Shown in pieces: positions 10,277-20,145 of a stretch of 64,000 nucleotides of DNA. Below the pieces are notes generated by a model, which was given only the letters and a program-made list of their open reading frames with translations, was not told the origin of the DNA and did not search any database. Both the position numbers and the translations under genes were made by a program. Each line of letters starts with the position of its first letter. Position 1 is the first letter of the stretch. The stretch is from Siphonodentalium dalli. Its lineage: Eukaryota > Mollusca > Scaphopoda > Gadilida > Siphonodentaliidae. The DNA is taken from contig CP136062.1 of NCBI GenBank assembly GCA_032622095.1, forward strand, positions 160,080,875-160,144,874, in the 5' to 3' direction.

Positions 10277-12421
10277 ATGTATATGCCAATACCAGGGTCC
10301 CCCAGGCTCAAATCAATATCCATGGCGTACGCACTGAGGAACAGGGTCAGGGTACCTACCACCAGCACAACTATCACTCGAGATGGACCAGCAAGAACAG
10401 TTGCCACCATCCAGACGCGACGCTCCGCGGCGGCATCAAGCAGCACAGGAGTACCTACTACATCTCATGAGGTGAGGGACTACGAACTGAACCAACATAA
10501 GGCCCTATCCAAGGTACGACAGGCATGTGAGAGGCCTTTTATAAACATAATTCCGAGGGACCATGGGAAACAACTGAAAATCGAATGCAGTGCTGGCTGT
10601 TATAACCTCCTCAAAAATGAATTACAGTCAAGTTTTTCCAGCGCCGAATTTACACAGAAGCACAACTTCATCGCGGAACAACGCACCATCCTGGATAGAA
10701 GAGGATCCACCCCTGAAACCATCATCACAGCAAAAAACATCCTGGCTAGCGGCAGTGCAGAAAAAAAGGAGAAATTTACTATCAACATGTACAACACCAC
10801 ATGCTCGATATTAATAAATGGACGAAATACCTCCTTATTCCATGACGACATCCTCCCAGAAATAATGGACAGAGTCAAAACCCATCCGGACATGAAAAAA
10901 TTAGATCGACATATTGCTACTCTGATCGACCAATGCATTGAGAAGAGTGTCGCCCAACCGAACACCAGCACCACCATGGTATGTGCACAAAATGGTGCCA
11001 TACTAGACACCACTCCCATGTCTGAGCCGAACGAAGAAGACGAATACACTACATGCCCGCACTGCGAGGAAGAAGTGGACGACGGTATCCAGTGTGGGAC
11101 CTGCACACACTGGTACCACTACACATGCGAAAACATCGACAGGACCATGGAGCAGTTCTATCAAGATGACGACACCCCGTACAGCTGCCTCTCGTGCAGA
11201 CATCTTACACTCACAGATGTCACAGATGAAGACCTTACAGAGCTGAAAAGTACAACGCAGCCCTCGAATACCGAATCAGACACCGCACTGCAGAATATAA
11301 ATCGTAAAGAAACCATTGAGCCACCACAACAAACAGAACATCCTACACTCGCAGATGAAGATAATACAGAACAGAAATGTACAACAACACGACCCCCACA
11401 TACCGAGGCAAACACCGCACTACATAATATAAACTGTGATGAGATCACTGAGCCACCACAACAAACAGATCCCAGTTCACAAGACAAATCTAATGACGAT
11501 AACTCAGCACCACCTGACATTCTAACCAAACAGAAGAAAGAGAAACCAATCAAAACAAAACCTAAACGAAATGAAAAAGAAGACGACAACCAGACACACC
11601 TACAACTACGATTAGCACAGACAGTAATCATTGGCCTGGAAACGAAGGTGAAAGACCTAGAAGATTCTAACCGAATCCTAAGGATGCAAGCCACATACAC
11701 AACAGCACCCGATAGCGGTCACAACATTCATAACGTGCAGCGGACATCATCTGACATCCAAGACATGCAACAACACATGCAACGGCTCGAGATGGACCAG
11801 CTAAGAACTCGACTAAGCATGCTGGAAATGCAAATGAGCCAAAATATCATGCCAACTGCGCCACAACAGACAATGACGCCTAAATACCAAACAACTCAAC
11901 AACCATATACTGCACCGGCAACTTCGTACACCCAACATCCTCCACCACCAATATGGAACAACCTACAAGATCCCCCACAACCAGATACAAGATGGACGCC
12001 CGGCACATTCATCACCGATCAAATGAACTTCCATCAGCCACAACACCCGGCACAACAAAACACATATCCTCCGAATATACATCCAATTCATCAAACCTTC
12101 TACCAACCGATACCACGATCGAGACAACCACCACTAACCTCGCAACTGAAGTATAAAGCGCCACCGAAACAAAATCAACGGACGAAACACACAACAAGCA
12201 ACAAACCACCAGGCCCACCACCTAGACGACGACCCAATGTACCACCCGACCACCAGAGACATCCAAATCCGGAAAAAGTTGCCTTCAACGACGAGCGACA
12301 AGACAGCCTTCCGATCTCCCAAAACATCACCAACATGACATCCGCTCAGACCACTGACCAGTCTTTTTTAGGGCAAGGCCGGGCCAAAACAACACTGGGG
12401 ATAGCAAACCACTCACTATAA
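10277..12421 (+). CDS. LINE ORF1 protein with PHD finger
   Basis: Up to 714 residues. The ATG at 10322 (residue 16) has a better context (TCCATGG) than 10277 and may be the true start. An N-terminal conserved region of the LINE ORF1 type (FTINMYNTTCSILINGRN, about 158-175) is followed by a PHD/C4HC3 zinc finger at about 259-306 (CPHC, CGTC, HWYHYTC, CLSC). Next comes a Thr/Gln-rich linker with two imperfect repeats (LQNINRKETIEPPQQ, LHNINCDEITEPPQQ), a short heptad segment (IIGLETKVKDLEDSNRILRM) and a Pro/Gln-rich basic tail. ORF1 proteins bind the element RNA; a PHD finger might contact histones, which is inference. Confidence 0.88.
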   Translation: MYMPIPGSPRLKSISMAYALRNRVRVPTTSTTITRDGPARTVATIQTRRSAAASSSTGVPTTSHEVRDYELNQHKALSKVRQACERPFINIIPRDHGKQLKIECSAGCYNLLKNELQSSFSSAEFTQKHNFIAEQRTILDRRGSTPETIITAKNILASGSAEKKEKFTINMYNTTCSILINGRNTSLFHDDILPEIMDRVKTHPDMKKLDRHIATLIDQCIEKSVAQPNTSTTMVCAQNGAILDTTPMSEPNEEDEYTTCPHCEEEVDDGIQCGTCTHWYHYTCENIDRTMEQFYQDDDTPYSCLSCRHLTLTDVTDEDLTELKSTTQPSNTESDTALQNINRKETIEPPQQTEHPTLADEDNTEQKCTTTRPPHTEANTALHNINCDEITEPPQQTDPSSQDKSNDDNSAPPDILTKQKKEKPIKTKPKRNEKEDDNQTHLQLRLAQTVIIGLETKVKDLEDSNRILRMQATYTTAPDSGHNIHNVQRTSSDIQDMQQHMQRLEMDQLRTRLSMLEMQMSQNIMPTAPQQTMTPKYQTTQQPYTAPATSYTQHPPPPIWNNLQDPPQPDTRWTPGTFITDQMNFHQPQHPAQQNTYPPNIHPIHQTFYQPIPRSRQPPLTSQLKYKAPPKQNQRTKHTTSNKPPGPPPRRRPNVPPDHQRHPNPEKVAFNDERQDSLPISQNITNMTSAQTTDQSFLGQGRAKTTLGIANHSL

Positions 12422-12426
12422 GAACC

Positions 12427-15400
12427 ATGAATATCAGGAATGCACAGAGCAATAAGACCTACCTGCAGGAACTTCTGAAATCCACCGACATCCTCTGCAT
12501 TCAAGAACACTGGCTCTTCCAATTTCAACTGAAACACTTATCCGAGCTCTCGGAAAAACATTCTTACCATGCAAAAGCTGTTGACACAAACGATCCGATT
12601 CATCCGTCACAAGTACCAAGAGGGTACGGAGGCGTTGCAATCTTATACAACAACAAACTAGATCTGAAATACAAGAAACATGAAGATGGAAGTAACAGAA
12701 CTGTCGTGCTTGAAATCCTCTCAACTCCACCGATCTGCATAATCTGCACATATTTGCCATCTAGAGGAACATCAACGAAAAACGAATTCATCTCGACACT
12801 CGACGAAATATCTGAAATCGGTAAAAAGTTCATGCCAACACACATCACCCTCCTATGTGGAGATTTCAACGCCTCGCTACGCAACAGGTCAGGAAATGAA
12901 AGGGATCCTTTACTCACCCGCCTCCAGCAAGAAATGCAACTACAGACACTCCAAACGGGAAAACCAACATTCCACCACGAAAATGGCAAGGACACGTCAG
13001 AGATTGATTACATACTGTTCAACAACATTGCAGCGAAAAACATCACCCGAATAGAAGCAGAAGACGAACACGAAACGAACACCTCCGACCATACACCAGT
13101 ATTGTCGTCACTCACAATATCCACCACAGAGAAAAAACAACGCATCGTCATCCACCCAAAACCAAAATGGAACCAATGCGACAAACAACTCTACATCGCA
13201 ACCATCAAAGACAACCTACTTCCACCTCCAGCTTCACCCACAACCAAAGCGGATACATTATTTCAAATCCATCACCTAATCGCCACGTTACAGAAAGCGA
13301 CCAGAGCAAGCATTCCCAGTTACAAACATGAGATTGTTGTGAAACCAAAGCAACCGAAGCCATGGAGCGCAGAAATTAAGCATGCTGTGGATAACAACAG
13401 AAAAGCACTATGGACCTGGAAAGAAGCTGGGAGACCAGCACATCCGAACCCGATGTACATCGAAATGAGGAAGAAGAAGAAAGGATTAAGCAAATTGTTC
13501 CGGCAAGAAGCAGCGAAACGACGACGCGAATGTCTCGAGGAAATCATGTCGGCGTCTGGAGACCCAAAATCATTCCATCGTCTAGTCAGCATGCAAAGGA
13601 AAACTTCAACCGATCCTATAACCGAACTAATAGTGGACAACAGCACCCTATCAACTTCCGAGGACATCCTGGATGGATGGAAGAAGCACTTTGCTGGGCT
13701 AGCAACTCCTTCGGACAATCCGAACTTTGATAAAGCGCACAAGACGCGTATCGAAATGGACTTGCCCTTCATCGAACAATTATGCTCAACCGAGCAGCGG
13801 TACGAAGTGATAACTCCCGATGAAGTCACTGCTGCAATTGCGAGTCTCAACAACAACAAGGCTGCTGATGTGATGGGACTGACAGCTGAACACCTGAAGA
13901 TGGCGAAAAACATCATCACCCCGTATTTGACGGACCTGCTGAATAGTTTCCTACGTGATGGATCTATCCCACAGATACTGAAAGAAGGATTCATCACACC
14001 AGTCCATAAAAAGAACGATGTTCACAACCCCTCAAATTATAGAGGTATCACAGTCACAACAACCTTACTGAAGACCCTGGAGCATGTCCTAAGCAAGCGG
14101 CATGCCCCAGTATTTGAAAGAAAACAATCAGAACTCCAAACTGGCTTCACCAAAGGCAGGTCATCACTCAACGCAGCACTCATTGTCACTGAAACCATCA
14201 ACGAAGCTAAAATAAAGAAGAAAAACCTGATTCTCACCACTCTAGATGCTCAAAAAGCATTTGATGTAGTCGACCACAACCTCCTACTAAGCAAACTCTT
14301 CCATGACGGCGTTCGAGGAAAGGAATGGACACTCATACAAAATCTTTACGATGGTGCCACGTCAAAGGTAAAATGGAACGGACAGCTGTCGGGCTGCTTC
14401 AAGATACAACAGGGTGTCCGGCAAGGAGGCGTGCTCTCCTCATTACATTATAAACACTTCAACAACCCTCTACTATTGGACCTAGAAGACAAATACACCG
14501 GAGCAACAATCGGGACCATACAAATCCCACACATTACATGTGCAGACGACATCGCTCTCCTGGCTCACAACTCCGCAGACATGCAACGAATGCTAACTAA
14601 GGTAGAAACCTACTCCAGTTCAGAACGGTATGGGATTAACCCGGAAAAGAGTGCGGTCATCAAATACCTTCAGAAGAAAGCAGAACCACAACATCCACTC
14701 TCCCTATTCAACAACACTATCAACTCACCTCCAGTCGTAAAACATCTCGGCATCGACAGGAACCGTGACAACTCCGTAGACGTCGACACGAAGATAAACT
14801 CCTGCAGAAGATGTGCCTACTCACTCATGGGAGCAGGCCTACACGGGAAAACCGGCGTCACACAACATCTGAAAGCCCAATTCTGGTCGCTCTACGTCAT
14901 CCCAAGAGTTACATACGGACTGGAAGTGCTTCATATCAATACCACACAAATGGAAAAACTTGAATCACAACAAATCAGAATGCTTCGTCAGATGCAGCAC
15001 TTCCCAACCAGAACAGCATCGGTGGCAGTGCTGTCCCTCATGGGAATCATTCCAATCACAACAGTCATCCATCGAAATACCCTCAATCTATTCCATCGCA
15101 TCATAAGCCACCAAGACAGTACCGAGAGAGATATAGCGATACGACAACTGGCGGTCCGAAACATCAACGACGATAGCTGGTACTCCAATGTACGCCACAT
15201 CTTGAACATATATGGGCTACCTTCGGCATACCATCTGCTGAACAACCCCCCACCAAAAGAACAGTGGAAGAAAGACCTCAACTCAAAGATAGCCTATACG
15301 GTAGAGGAGAGATGGAGGCAAGAGATACAAACAAAATCCAGTCTCAAATATCTGAACCCCCACTCGGTAAACATCAAGAAGACACACCACGTATACAACA

Positions 15401-15825
15401 CGGTGAGACCAAATCTACAGGACGCCAGCCGAGCTGAAATAAAAGCCAGACTGCTGACAGGGACATACACACTACAGACGAACAAGGCCATCTTCAACCA
15501 GCACAACATTAACCCAACATGCAAACTCTGCAATACTGCACCTGAAACGAGACAACACTTCATCGCTGAATGCCCCACCTACGAGCACATAAGATACCAT
15601 ACCAAAGAGATTATCTACTCTACAATCAACACAATGAAAGACTCCATATCACTCGAAGATCCACATACATTCACACAACTCATCCTAGACGTAACGCATG
15701 CAGACATCAAACAGATCTACACACCAAGCATCCAAGAACTGGAGAAGATCGAGCTCATCAGCAGACAATTCCTGGAGAAGATCCACCTCAAGAGAACGAA
15801 CGTACTAAAGACATCCTCATGCTAG
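12427..15825 (+). CDS. LINE ORF2: APE endonuclease, reverse transcriptase, zinc knuckle
   Basis: 1,132 residues beginning five bases after ORF1 stops, so translation probably uses reinitiation. Endonuclease motifs: CIQEHWL (about 20), CGDFNASL (about 143), SEIDYILF (about 195), SDHTPV (about 220). Reverse transcriptase: HNPSNYRGITV, QTGFTKGRSSLNA, LDAQKAFD (motif A, about 606), QGVRQGGVLSSLHY (motif B) and CADDIALLA (motif C, about 703; Cys replaces the usual Tyr or Phe), then VKHLGI. The C-terminus has CKLCNTAPETRQHFIAEC (about 1031), a zinc knuckle. The enzyme would nick target DNA and reverse-transcribe the element RNA in place. No stops or frameshifts are seen. Confidence 0.93.
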   Translation: MNIRNAQSNKTYLQELLKSTDILCIQEHWLFQFQLKHLSELSEKHSYHAKAVDTNDPIHPSQVPRGYGGVAILYNNKLDLKYKKHEDGSNRTVVLEILSTPPICIICTYLPSRGTSTKNEFISTLDEISEIGKKFMPTHITLLCGDFNASLRNRSGNERDPLLTRLQQEMQLQTLQTGKPTFHHENGKDTSEIDYILFNNIAAKNITRIEAEDEHETNTSDHTPVLSSLTISTTEKKQRIVIHPKPKWNQCDKQLYIATIKDNLLPPPASPTTKADTLFQIHHLIATLQKATRASIPSYKHEIVVKPKQPKPWSAEIKHAVDNNRKALWTWKEAGRPAHPNPMYIEMRKKKKGLSKLFRQEAAKRRRECLEEIMSASGDPKSFHRLVSMQRKTSTDPITELIVDNSTLSTSEDILDGWKKHFAGLATPSDNPNFDKAHKTRIEMDLPFIEQLCSTEQRYEVITPDEVTAAIASLNNNKAADVMGLTAEHLKMAKNIITPYLTDLLNSFLRDGSIPQILKEGFITPVHKKNDVHNPSNYRGITVTTTLLKTLEHVLSKRHAPVFERKQSELQTGFTKGRSSLNAALIVTETINEAKIKKKNLILTTLDAQKAFDVVDHNLLLSKLFHDGVRGKEWTLIQNLYDGATSKVKWNGQLSGCFKIQQGVRQGGVLSSLHYKHFNNPLLLDLEDKYTGATIGTIQIPHITCADDIALLAHNSADMQRMLTKVETYSSSERYGINPEKSAVIKYLQKKAEPQHPLSLFNNTINSPPVVKHLGIDRNRDNSVDVDTKINSCRRCAYSLMGAGLHGKTGVTQHLKAQFWSLYVIPRVTYGLEVLHINTTQMEKLESQQIRMLRQMQHFPTRTASVAVLSLMGIIPITTVIHRNTLNLFHRIISHQDSTERDIAIRQLAVRNINDDSWYSNVRHILNIYGLPSAYHLLNNPPPKEQWKKDLNSKIAYTVEERWRQEIQTKSSLKYLNPHSVNIKKTHHVYNTVRPNLQDASRAEIKARLLTGTYTLQTNKAIFNQHNINPTCKLCNTAPETRQHFIAECPTYEHIRYHTKEIIYSTINTMKDSISLEDPHTFTQLILDVTHADIKQIYTPSIQELEKIELISRQFLEKIHLKRTNVLKTSSC

Positions 15826-16123
15826 AGCCTGGGTCCTCCCACACACATTAAAATATATACATGTACTTTCAATAAGTAAACAGCACAAATTAAATATCTA
15901 TGACTAATACGAACAAACAATGTCTTGAAATGAACTAATGCCAAATGCATAAACTAATCATACTAACATTGACGCGTGTGAATGTGTTCCACTGATGATT
16001 CCATTGATGATTTCTTATTGATTGATGATTATTGACATTGTTTAGGACTTCACGGACTTGCATCTAAGTCTCGGTGCCTCGACAAATCAGCGAGGGAAAT
16101 TACAAGAAAGAAGAAGAAGAAGA

Positions 16124-16652
16124 ATGGCGACTTTGGTGAAAATTTGTATCGTGCAGAATGCGTCGGAAGGCAAATGGACAATTATATCAGACAACAGATC
16201 AAAAACTGTTCCTCAAATGGCTGATGATTTCATGTCCACGAAAGACATTGACGATGATTTTGACCTGGTTGTTTCAAAAACGAAAACGGGGGACTTTGAC
16301 ACAGTTGCAGGAGACATCATGATCATGATCATCATCATGTTTTCTGAAGTCACGCAATTTTTCGGACGATATTTTCAAATTCGAGTGACCAAATAAGATG
16401 TACCAGAGAATAAATCGGGAGAAGTAGTTGATGTATTCTCGGTGCTGATGACAAGTTGCAAGGAGTTGGTGTTGCCCAGTAAGACAAATGTGAAAAACAA
16501 ACGTAACAAATTGTGCTATTCATTGACTGGTTGAAAACAAAGTGGGCTTCCGAAAGGTTAGCGTTGACAGTGTGGGTCGGCAATGTGTGGCTATTGTATG
16601 TAATGCACTCTGGTTTGTGGATCAGCACTATTCCAAACTTCAAGATTTTTAT
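16124..16652 (+). pseudogene. Degenerate coding segment directly after the LINE tail
   Basis: Begins MATLVKICIVQNASEGKWTI and runs open to a TAA at 16396. It continues in frame past that stop (DVPENKSGEVVDVFSVLM) to about 16534, then after a shift reads GFRKVSVDSVGRQCVAIV and NALWFVDQHYSKLQDFYESL to a stop near 16652. AATAAA follows at 16673. The restored reading looks protein-like, so it is a broken gene, perhaps the cargo or transposase of the inverted-repeat unit. I do not recognise the family with confidence. Confidence 0.5.
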
Positions 16653-17348
16653 GAAAGTCTGTGATTAATTAGAAAATAAACCTTTTATTTCATAAATTAT
16701 TGTTGTGATTTAATATTATCAATTCATGTGTAGTCCAGTGGAACTCCTTCCAATAAAGCTTGATCTGGCTGGTGGTCACCCTGAGTTACATCAAATTTCA
16801 CCGATGTAGTTTCCACATCTTCTTCCATGAGTGAATAACTCAAACTGTTTCCTCTATACAACTTTATTACAAATCTAGATTATTAAGGGGATATATGATG
16901 GTCAGCTTCCCTGCTTCAGTATATTGCCCATATCCAGTATTATTCCTCATATCCAGTATTATTCCTTAATATGGGACTCCGATAAATATTATATATATAA
17001 ATACCTGCCTCACCACAAAATTAATTTGAAAAAAATAATAAATATAAATAACTGCCTCCCTCATCACTTTGAAAAAAAAAATCCCTGAGAAACAAACTAT
17101 TAAGTTTATATGGCCTAATTATGGTATAAATATAATACACTCACCGTAGCCATAAAAATGTTGTTCTTTCGGCTATTATGGGTGTAATCTATATATAATT
17201 TTACAGTTTTTCAACCTGTTTCTATTTTGCACTTACATATTTGAAATTATGCGACTAATTGTGTCCATTAATAATTTTGATTTAGAAAAAAAAACATTTT
17301 AAATTTAATTTTTGGAATTTTTATTTTAGATAAACTCCTTAGTCATAA

Positions 17349-17518
17349 ATTCATTTTCATTATAATTACCATGTAGTTTGCATCATTCATAGAGCACACA
17401 AGTGTATTTTACTTTAATCCATGGCTCAAATTAATTCATTTGTTGCATATATTCTTCTGAGTACAAATGGAGATGGTCCCATAAATGGCTGGATTCAGTA
17501 TACAGTCCCCCTTTAACC
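17349..17518. repeat. Dispersed repeat, second copy of 8107-8262
   Basis: Shares TTCATTTTCATTATAATTAC, ATCCATGGCTCAAATTAA and a CCCCCTTTAA end with the first copy, same orientation. The two copies flank the composite LINE unit at about 1 kb and 0.3 kb. Confidence 0.55.
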
Positions 17519-17717
17519 AAAAAATATATCATTTATAAAAAAAATTATTAATTATATTTGTTTTTAGATAAATATTTGGAATAACTAACGCTGGTATAAC
17601 ATCTGCCTCTGAAATCTGTCAATGGGGTCTGTGAAAAAATTGTGAACAGACAGATGGGTGGATGGACTGTCGGACAGACTTACATTCAAGCATATAAATA
17701 AAAAATTTTAATTCCAG

Positions 17718-17847
17718 TATCGGCCTCGGATTTGGACTCTGGCACAAACTCGCAGATCGTTTTCAGTGTCACCAATGATAATTTCTACATAGAAACAGAA
17801 AACACACAATTGTCCGGCCACTACCAAGGTCGCATCAAGGTCAAAAA
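17718..17847 (+). CDS. CadN: CadN-like exon E (cadherin repeat 3, middle)
   Basis: Acceptor AATTCCAG at 17717, donor GTAAGT at 17848. With the one base from exon D it reads VSASDLDSGTNSQIVFSV, NDNFYIETENTQLSG and GRIKVK: the AxDxDSGxN and FxI strands of a cadherin repeat. It ends in phase 2; the first base of exon F completes Asn. Confidence 0.88.
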
Positions 17848-17854
17848 GTAAGTG

Positions 17855-18330
17855 TTCGACACCTTCTTAGGAGATAAACATACTCCGTTTCATTCGACCT
17901 AGAGCTTCCAAATAGAGAGAACATGCCCGTGTATGGCCCAAATTCTCTGTATGTCAATAGGTTTTTTGAGCAAGCCTTGAAATAGGGTGTCTGTCATTTG
18001 CAGAATGAGGTCCCCAGAGGGTGAATTTAGTGATGCTACCCCGCATAGCGGGCTAGCATCACCAAATTCACCCTCTGGGGACCTCATTCTGCTTACACCT
18101 CAGCTTGTTTTTGAGGAAATTCTTCTCAAAGCACATTGGAAATTATATTTTAGGGGGATTCCATTTATTTTTGGTGGGGAAAACCCACACTAAATGTAAA
18201 AAACTACAGACTAGTGCGCACCAGTTACTGAGTCAGAAAGGAATTATGACTGGTACTCTCCCATAGAGATTTCTAGGTTACCTCGTTGACACCTTCTTAG
18301 GAGATAAACATACTCCGTTTCATTCGATAT
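17855..18330. repeat. 43-bp direct repeat flanking a foldback MITE
   Basis: GACACCTTCTTAGGAGATAA then ACATACTCCGTTTCATTCGA occurs at 17857-17899 and again at 18288-18330. The first copy begins a few bases after the exon E donor. A foldback MITE half (17940-18110) lies between the copies. Confidence 0.75.
17940..18110. mobile_element. Foldback MITE, single hairpin copy
   Basis: Left terminus AGCCTTGAAATAGGGTGTCT then GTCATTTGCAGAATGAGG, followed by a near-perfect hairpin of about 95 bp (GTCCCCAGAGGGTGAATTTA with its complement). The middle and right arm are missing. Confidence 0.75.
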
Positions 18331-18348
18331 CCAGGATTTGAGCATTAA

Positions 18349-18755
18349 CCCTTTCAGTGCCAAGTCCGATTTTTGTATCAACCCATATACCCTGTGCCAA
18401 TGCATTCTCTTATATATGCGAGTCGACCATAGGTCGCCTCGCATATATAAGAGAATGCATTGGCCTAACAATTTTTTACAATTTTAATAATTTTAATAAT
18501 TTTAATAATTTTTTACAATTTTAATAATTTTTTCTTATATTCTTTAATTAACTCTTTCAGTGCCAGACTTATTTTGTAGGTTTAGTGCCAGGGAATCTTA
18601 CGTTTTTCATGGGCATCAAAATTATTACTATGAATACTTGGTGATAGTTTTGAGTTATAACATGCCCCTAAGGTTTTATCCAGTTTGTTTTTAAATTCGC
18701 TATAACATGCTTAAGCATACCCAAAAAAAAATTCAAGCCCCTGGCACTGAAAGGG
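18349..18755. mobile_element. Nested TTAA-flanked palindromic MITEs
   Basis: TTAA at 18345-18348, then CCCTTTCAGTGCCAAGTCC. It is interrupted near 18388 by the hairpin TGCATTCTCTTATATATGCG of the CCCTTTACCC family, ending about 18475. A further unit starts CTCTTTCAGTGCC after TTAA at 18548-18551 and ends GGCACTGAAAGGG before TTAA at 18756-18759. At least two insertion events are needed. Confidence 0.7.
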
Positions 18756-19691
18756 TTAAAACAGTTTGTGAATGAGCAAAAGATCACTTTTGTATCGGCA
18801 TTACACGCTATGAAGTGAGATATCCTTTATTCCAGTGATAAAATCACTGGGTACGTTCCATGGCATTACTCAGAACAGTGCCAAAGAACTTCCTGTTAAT
18901 TTTTTCACATATATAGTAAACATCTTTAAACTCAGAATACGTGTGATTACTCAGTGAAGTATTTGGCGCATGTCGTCAACACAATCACAACATGCTCCAT
19001 TCAAATTCGTTCACATGTCAGCAGGCGATGATGGTGAATCGAAAACTTAGCAGCTCTCGAACCAATCAGAATGCATGTTTTGGGTTCAAATATTCAACTT
19101 GAATTACAATACTCGAAATTACTTGCTCGCGATGAAGCCTCTGTTAATCACCTGGATGTCAAAGTTGAGAAGTAGCATCTATAAATAATTATGTCATCTA
19201 GTCTGGGAATTCCCAAAAATAATAACAACAATGCGATGCTGAATTGCAGGGTGTGACAACTTCACTGAACTAATTAAAAAGCCATCCTGAATATATACAT
19301 CAGGGATGAGACTCTTCAGCTAATTAACTGAACTCAGCTATTTTCATATGAAGAACTAAGTGAATTTATTGCAAAGTCATGCAGAATTTCAAGAAAACCA
19401 GGTGATTTCAGCTAATTTGATTAAGGGCTGGTCACATGCCTGTATACATGTACAAAGTAGGTGACATGTATATATGGAAAATTCGTACTTAATCTCAAAA
19501 TAACTGAAATACTGATACAATTTTGACCAAAACCTGCTTGAAATGTCAACTTTTACAAATGGGTGCTACTCCAGACCTTTGACTTTTGCTGATGGGTTGG
19601 GTATAATTTAGGGAATCGGACGGGGATTCTCCAGATTTTGCTTATTATCGATAATAATTACTTATAAAAACAACTAATTGATAAATTTCAG

Positions 19692-19942
19692 TTCGTTGGA
19701 TTATGAGACAGCCTTGGACCATGCATACAGTTTTACAGTCATCGCTACAGATAAGGGCACTGACCCACGTTCTGCTGAAGCAACTGTCAACATCAGACTG
19801 TCAAATATTAATGATGAGGATCCAGTTATACGGACCAACAATGCATCGTACAGCGTGCGAGAAGATGCTGAGAGTAACACTCTTGTCACCAGAATTCAGG
19901 CCATTGATCCCGACGGTTCTCAAGTGCGATACACATTCCTAG
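19692..19942 (+). CDS. CadN: CadN-like exon F (repeat 3 end, repeat 4 start)
   Basis: Acceptor AATTTCAG at 19691, donor GTTAGT at 19943. The peptide SLDYETALDHAYSFTVIATD gives the LDYE and xVxAxDKG strands, then VNIRLSNINDEDPVI ends the repeat (calcium-type linker, NINDE). NNASYSVREDAESNTLVTRI begins repeat 4 up to QVRYTFL. It leaves one base for exon G. Confidence 0.9.
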
Positions 19943-19975
19943 GTTAGTCTCAGCTGATTTCTCTTTGAAGGGGCA

Positions 19976-20062
19976 TATGTGACCCGCCATATCAAATCCA
20001 GTCGTAAGTCGGGATTTTTTTACCCTGTGCCAATGCATTCTCTTATATATGCGAGTCGACCT
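19976..20062 (+). repeat. Left arm of an 85-bp inverted repeat (partner at 30522-30606)
   Basis: TGTGACCCGCCATATCAAAT, CCAGTCGTAAGTCGGGAT, then ACCCTGTGCCAATGCATTCT. The exact inverse lies 10.5 kb downstream. The second half is the hairpin arm of the CCCTTTACCC MITE family, so both arms are probably fragments of one MITE type in opposite orientation. Confidence 0.8.
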
Positions 20063-20145
20063 GTTGCAACTTAAATGTTGACTATGAAAATAAACAATTC
20101 AATATCAGATGTTGTTGGACATATTTTAGTTCAGTTATCACCATT

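Larger units (their letters stand above)
9430..16123 (+). mobile_element. LINE (non-LTR retrotransposon) with two intact ORFs
   Basis: ORF1 (10277-12421) and ORF2 (12427-15825) are separated by five bases, followed by a 300-bp 3' UTR ending in a (GAA)n tail at about 16106-16123. Both ORFs are uninterrupted, so the copy is young or recently active. The 5' boundary is uncertain (between about 9430 and 10276) and I found no target-site duplication. Clade not resolved: the ORF1 PHD finger and C-terminal CCHC of ORF2 occur in several APE-endonuclease LINE groups of invertebrates. Confidence 0.85.
9304..17120. mobile_element. Composite unit bounded by 36-bp inverted repeats, carrying a LINE
   Basis: The left end GGCCATACACACTTAATAG ... 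GTTTCTCAGGGAT (to about 9341) is the inverse of ATCCCTGAGAAACAAAC ... TATATGGCC at about 17080-17116, with few mismatches. Between them lie the LINE, the degenerate coding segment at 16124-16652 and AT-rich sequence. A clean target duplication is not visible, so this is either a DNA transposon that received a LINE or two copies of one terminal repeat in opposite orientation. Confidence 0.55.

Noticed and set aside
11161-11700. Minus-strand ORF of 179 residues and other antisense ORFs across 10.6-15.6 kb
   Set aside because: Shadows of the LINE ORFs in low-complexity, Cys/Ser-rich antisense frames without any domain.
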